Assembly (NCBI GenBank): GCA_938004235.1 | Contig: CALKWL010000327.1 | Location: 1 to 7,767 of the forward strand | Length of the DNA: 7,767 nt | From: an uncultured Gammaproteobacteria bacterium | GTDB lineage: Bacteria > Pseudomonadota > Gammaproteobacteria > Halothiobacillales > Halothiobacillaceae | Reading direction: 5' to 3' | Part shown: positions 6,983-7,767 of the stretch, piece after piece | Numbering within the stretch: position 1 is the first letter of the stretch | Layout of the letters: each line of letters begins with the position of its first letter | Notes under the pieces: model-generated | The model's input: only the letters and a program-made list of their open reading frames with translations | What the model was told of the DNA's origin: nothing | Database searches by the model: none | Translations under genes and position numbers: made by a program

Positions 6983-7071
6983 AGAACTTACGCAAATATT
7001 GGACTTGCCCTCTCTCCCCAACCATCTCCCGTCAAGGGGGCGGGGGAAACCCAGGGTTCTGCGTAAGTCCT
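6983..7071. repeat. 89-base segment bounded by 12-base inverted repeats, MITE-like or palindromic intergenic repeat
   Basis: The left end AGAACTTACGCA (6983-6994) and the right end TGCGTAAGTCCT (7060-7071) are reverse complements at 11 of 12 positions. Between them lies a C-rich run (about 7008-7030) facing a G-rich run (7036-7046). CTCCC at 7026-7030 can pair with GGGGG at 7036-7040 around a GTCAA loop (with one G-U), and TCCCC at 7015-7019 with GGGGG at 7042-7046. A third partial copy of the end, GGACTT, sits at 7001-7006. The segment has no open frame of its own and I see no flanking target-site duplication. This fits a small non-autonomous element or an intergenic repeat, but copy number cannot be judged from one window. 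Confidence 0.5.
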
Positions 7072-7150
7072 TCACAAGTGTAGTGCACCCCCGCCAAACC
7101 GACCGGGAGAAATGCGCTTGCGGCTTTTGAACGGCTGCCGCCAACAGCCT

Positions 7151-7184
7151 GGCCGGCTTTAGGAATCGAAGCGAAAACCCGGCT
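7151..7184. other. Imperfect stem-loop
   Basis: GCCGGCTTT (7152-7160) pairs with AAACCCGGC (7175-7183) at eight of nine positions around a 14-base loop, and a G-U pair can extend the stem at 7151/7184. No U-run follows on either strand, so an intrinsic terminator is unlikely. The role is unknown and chance cannot be excluded in GC-rich DNA. Confidence 0.3.
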
Positions 7185-7213
7185 GAGCGAGGGCAGATCT
7201 TGACGACTTTGCA

Positions 7214-7237
7214 GGGCAATAGTGGTTTCTATTACCC
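7214..7237. promoter_or_regulatory. Inverted repeat upstream of dksA, possible operator or RNA hairpin
   Basis: GGGCAATAG (7214-7222) and CTATTACCC (7229-7237) are complementary at eight of nine positions around a 6-base spacer TGGTTT. The repeat is AT-richer than its surroundings, and its 24-base length with half-sites about 15 bases apart centre to centre would suit a dimeric repressor or activator. It lies about 70 bases upstream of the candidate dksA -10 element. Neither strand has a U-run after the stem, so a terminator is unlikely. No regulator is identified. Confidence 0.35.
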
Positions 7238-7283
7238 AAGAAAGCGGCGAAATATGCACCGTCCAGACGGGGTTGCAGCCGAT

Positions 7284-7312
7284 TTCCTTAAAGCCGGACA
7301 GGCTGCTAAACT
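7284..7312 (+). promoter_or_regulatory. Candidate sigma-70 extended -10 promoter for dksA
   Basis: TGCTAAACT at 7304-7312 reads as an extended -10 (TGn followed by TAAACT, four of six consensus matches). The hexamer 17 bases upstream, TTCCTT (7284-7289), is a poor -35, which an extended -10 can tolerate. The bases after the -10 (CCCGCGCT, 7313-7320) are GC-rich, the type of discriminator found in promoters sensitive to ppGpp and DksA. That would fit autoregulation, but it is inference. The predicted 5' leader before the dksA start at 7346 would be about 25 bases. Confidence 0.4.
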
Positions 7313-7345
7313 CCCGCGCTGTCTTCTAACCGGAAACTGTCGCCC

Positions 7346-7762
7346 ATGAGCATCGAATTGCCTGAAGGCTACCGCCCCTCGGAATCCGAGGAGTACATGA
7401 ACCCCATGCAGCTTGAGTATTTTCGCCGCAAGCTTATGGCGTGGAAGGCCGAACTGCTGGAAGAGTCGAACTCCACCATCGACCAGCTGCGTGAAGAAAA
7501 CTGGCAGGAGCCGGACATCAACGACCGTGCCACGCTGGAGTCGGATGCCGCGCTGGAGCTGCGCACGCGCGACCGTTACCGCAAGCTCATCAACAAGATC
7601 GACAAAACCCTGAACCGCATTCAGGAAGGCGATTACGGTTACTGCCAGGAAACGGGTGAGGAAATCGGCCTGAAGCGCCTGGAAGCCCGCCCAATCGCCA
7701 ATCTCACCATCGAAGCGCAGGAAAAGCACGAGCGCCTTGAGCGCGTGCGTCGTGACGACTGA
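7346..7762 (+). CDS. dksA: DksA, RNA polymerase-binding transcription factor, single-cysteine (zinc-independent) type
   Basis: This protein has 138 residues, slightly shorter than the 151 of E. coli DksA. DksA binds the RNA polymerase secondary channel and works with ppGpp in the stringent response, repressing rRNA promoters and activating amino-acid biosynthesis promoters. FRRKLMAWKAELL (26-38) starts the first coiled-coil helix. The functional tip DxxDxA is intact as Asp57, Asp60 and Ala62, and the returning helix LELRTRDRYRKLINKIDKTL (70-89) is well conserved. The globular end reads YGYCQETGEEIGLKRLEARP (97-116). At the four zinc-ligand positions it has Cys100, Thr103, Thr121 and Ala124 in place of four cysteines, so zinc binding is not expected. 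The start at 7346 has only a weak GGAA ten bases upstream; a downstream ATG (codon 18) would cut into the conserved N-terminus. TGA is followed by TTTTT at the window edge. Confidence 0.95.
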   Translation: MSIELPEGYRPSESEEYMNPMQLEYFRRKLMAWKAELLEESNSTIDQLREENWQEPDINDRATLESDAALELRTRDRYRKLINKIDKTLNRIQEGDYGYCQETGEEIGLKRLEARPIANLTIEAQEKHERLERVRRDD

Positions 7763-7767
7763 TTTTT

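Larger units (their letters stand above)
6964..7345. other. Divergent intergenic region between the DUF4139 gene and dksA
   Basis: This 382-base stretch has no protein-coding gene I can support. From left to right it holds the ribosome binding site of the minus-strand gene (CTGAGGA in the complement of 6962-6968), an inverted-repeat-bounded segment (6983-7071), an imperfect stem-loop (7151-7184), a tight inverted repeat (7214-7237) and a candidate dksA promoter (7304-7312). I see no strong promoter for the minus-strand gene. The best I could find is TTGGGG (complement of 7015-7020) with AATATT 16 bases further on, a weak match lying inside the repeat segment. Minus-strand frames are open for 200-360 bases here, but they have no recognisable domain or good ribosome binding site. 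Confidence 0.6.

Noticed and set aside
6857..7219. Minus-strand open frame of 120 codons running from the dksA upstream region into the DUF4139 gene
   Set aside because: It overlaps the signal-peptide region of a well-supported gene in another frame, shows no recognisable domain and is Arg/Pro/Ser-rich, as expected of a chance frame in GC-rich DNA.
7032..7259. Minus-strand frame of 75 codons starting at a GTG upstream of dksA
   Set aside because: No good ribosome binding site and no recognised family; it runs through the inverted-repeat element, so its openness is probably incidental.
7763..7767. T-run after the dksA stop as an intrinsic terminator
   Set aside because: Only five bases remain in the window and no stem precedes them outside the coding sequence, so it cannot be judged.

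Overview
The window reads as a gammaproteobacterial chromosome segment of moderately high GC content, with densely packed genes. The pointers are a C-terminal fragment of the tRNA wobble-uridine carboxymethyltransferase CmoB (mainly a gammaproteobacterial enzyme), a run of type II secretion (T2SS) genes in the order H-I-J-K-L-M-N, and a DksA transcription factor. I cannot name the genus from the sequence. No IS transposase, phage gene, CRISPR array, tRNA or rRNA is visible.

Layout. Positions 1-486 (+) hold the 3' half of cmoB. Seven genes on the same strand follow at 483-5497: gspH, gspI, gspJ, gspK, gspL, gspM and gspN. Every junction from cmoB to gspN is a 4-base ATGA stop/start overlap except gspK-gspL, which has a 4-base gap. 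The block therefore looks like one transcription unit with coupled translation, and it is physically joined to cmoB. The four minor pseudopilins (H, I, J, K) would form the tip of the periplasmic pseudopilus. GspL and GspM are inner-membrane assembly-platform proteins, and GspN is an accessory inner-membrane protein. The secretin (D), clamp protein (C), ATPase (E), platform protein (F) and major pseudopilin (G) are not in the window and would have to be encoded elsewhere.

On the minus strand, 5491-6963 encodes an exported protein of unknown function of the DUF4139 type. Its 3' end overlaps the 3' end of gspN by 7 bases. The spacing of its ribosome binding site favours a start at 6954 over the longer start at 6963.

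The only sizeable non-coding stretch is 6964-7345, between the divergent DUF4139 and dksA genes. It contains an 89-base segment bounded by near-perfect 12-base inverted repeats with a C-rich/G-rich hairpin inside, two further stem-loops, and a candidate extended -10 promoter for dksA. The last gene, dksA (7346-7762, +), is complete. It keeps the DxxDxA coiled-coil tip motif but only one of the four zinc-finger cysteines, so it belongs to the zinc-independent class of DksA.

I found no convincing new multi-gene system. The observations most worth following are the inverted-repeat element upstream of dksA, the single-cysteine DksA, and the split T2SS cluster coupled to cmoB.
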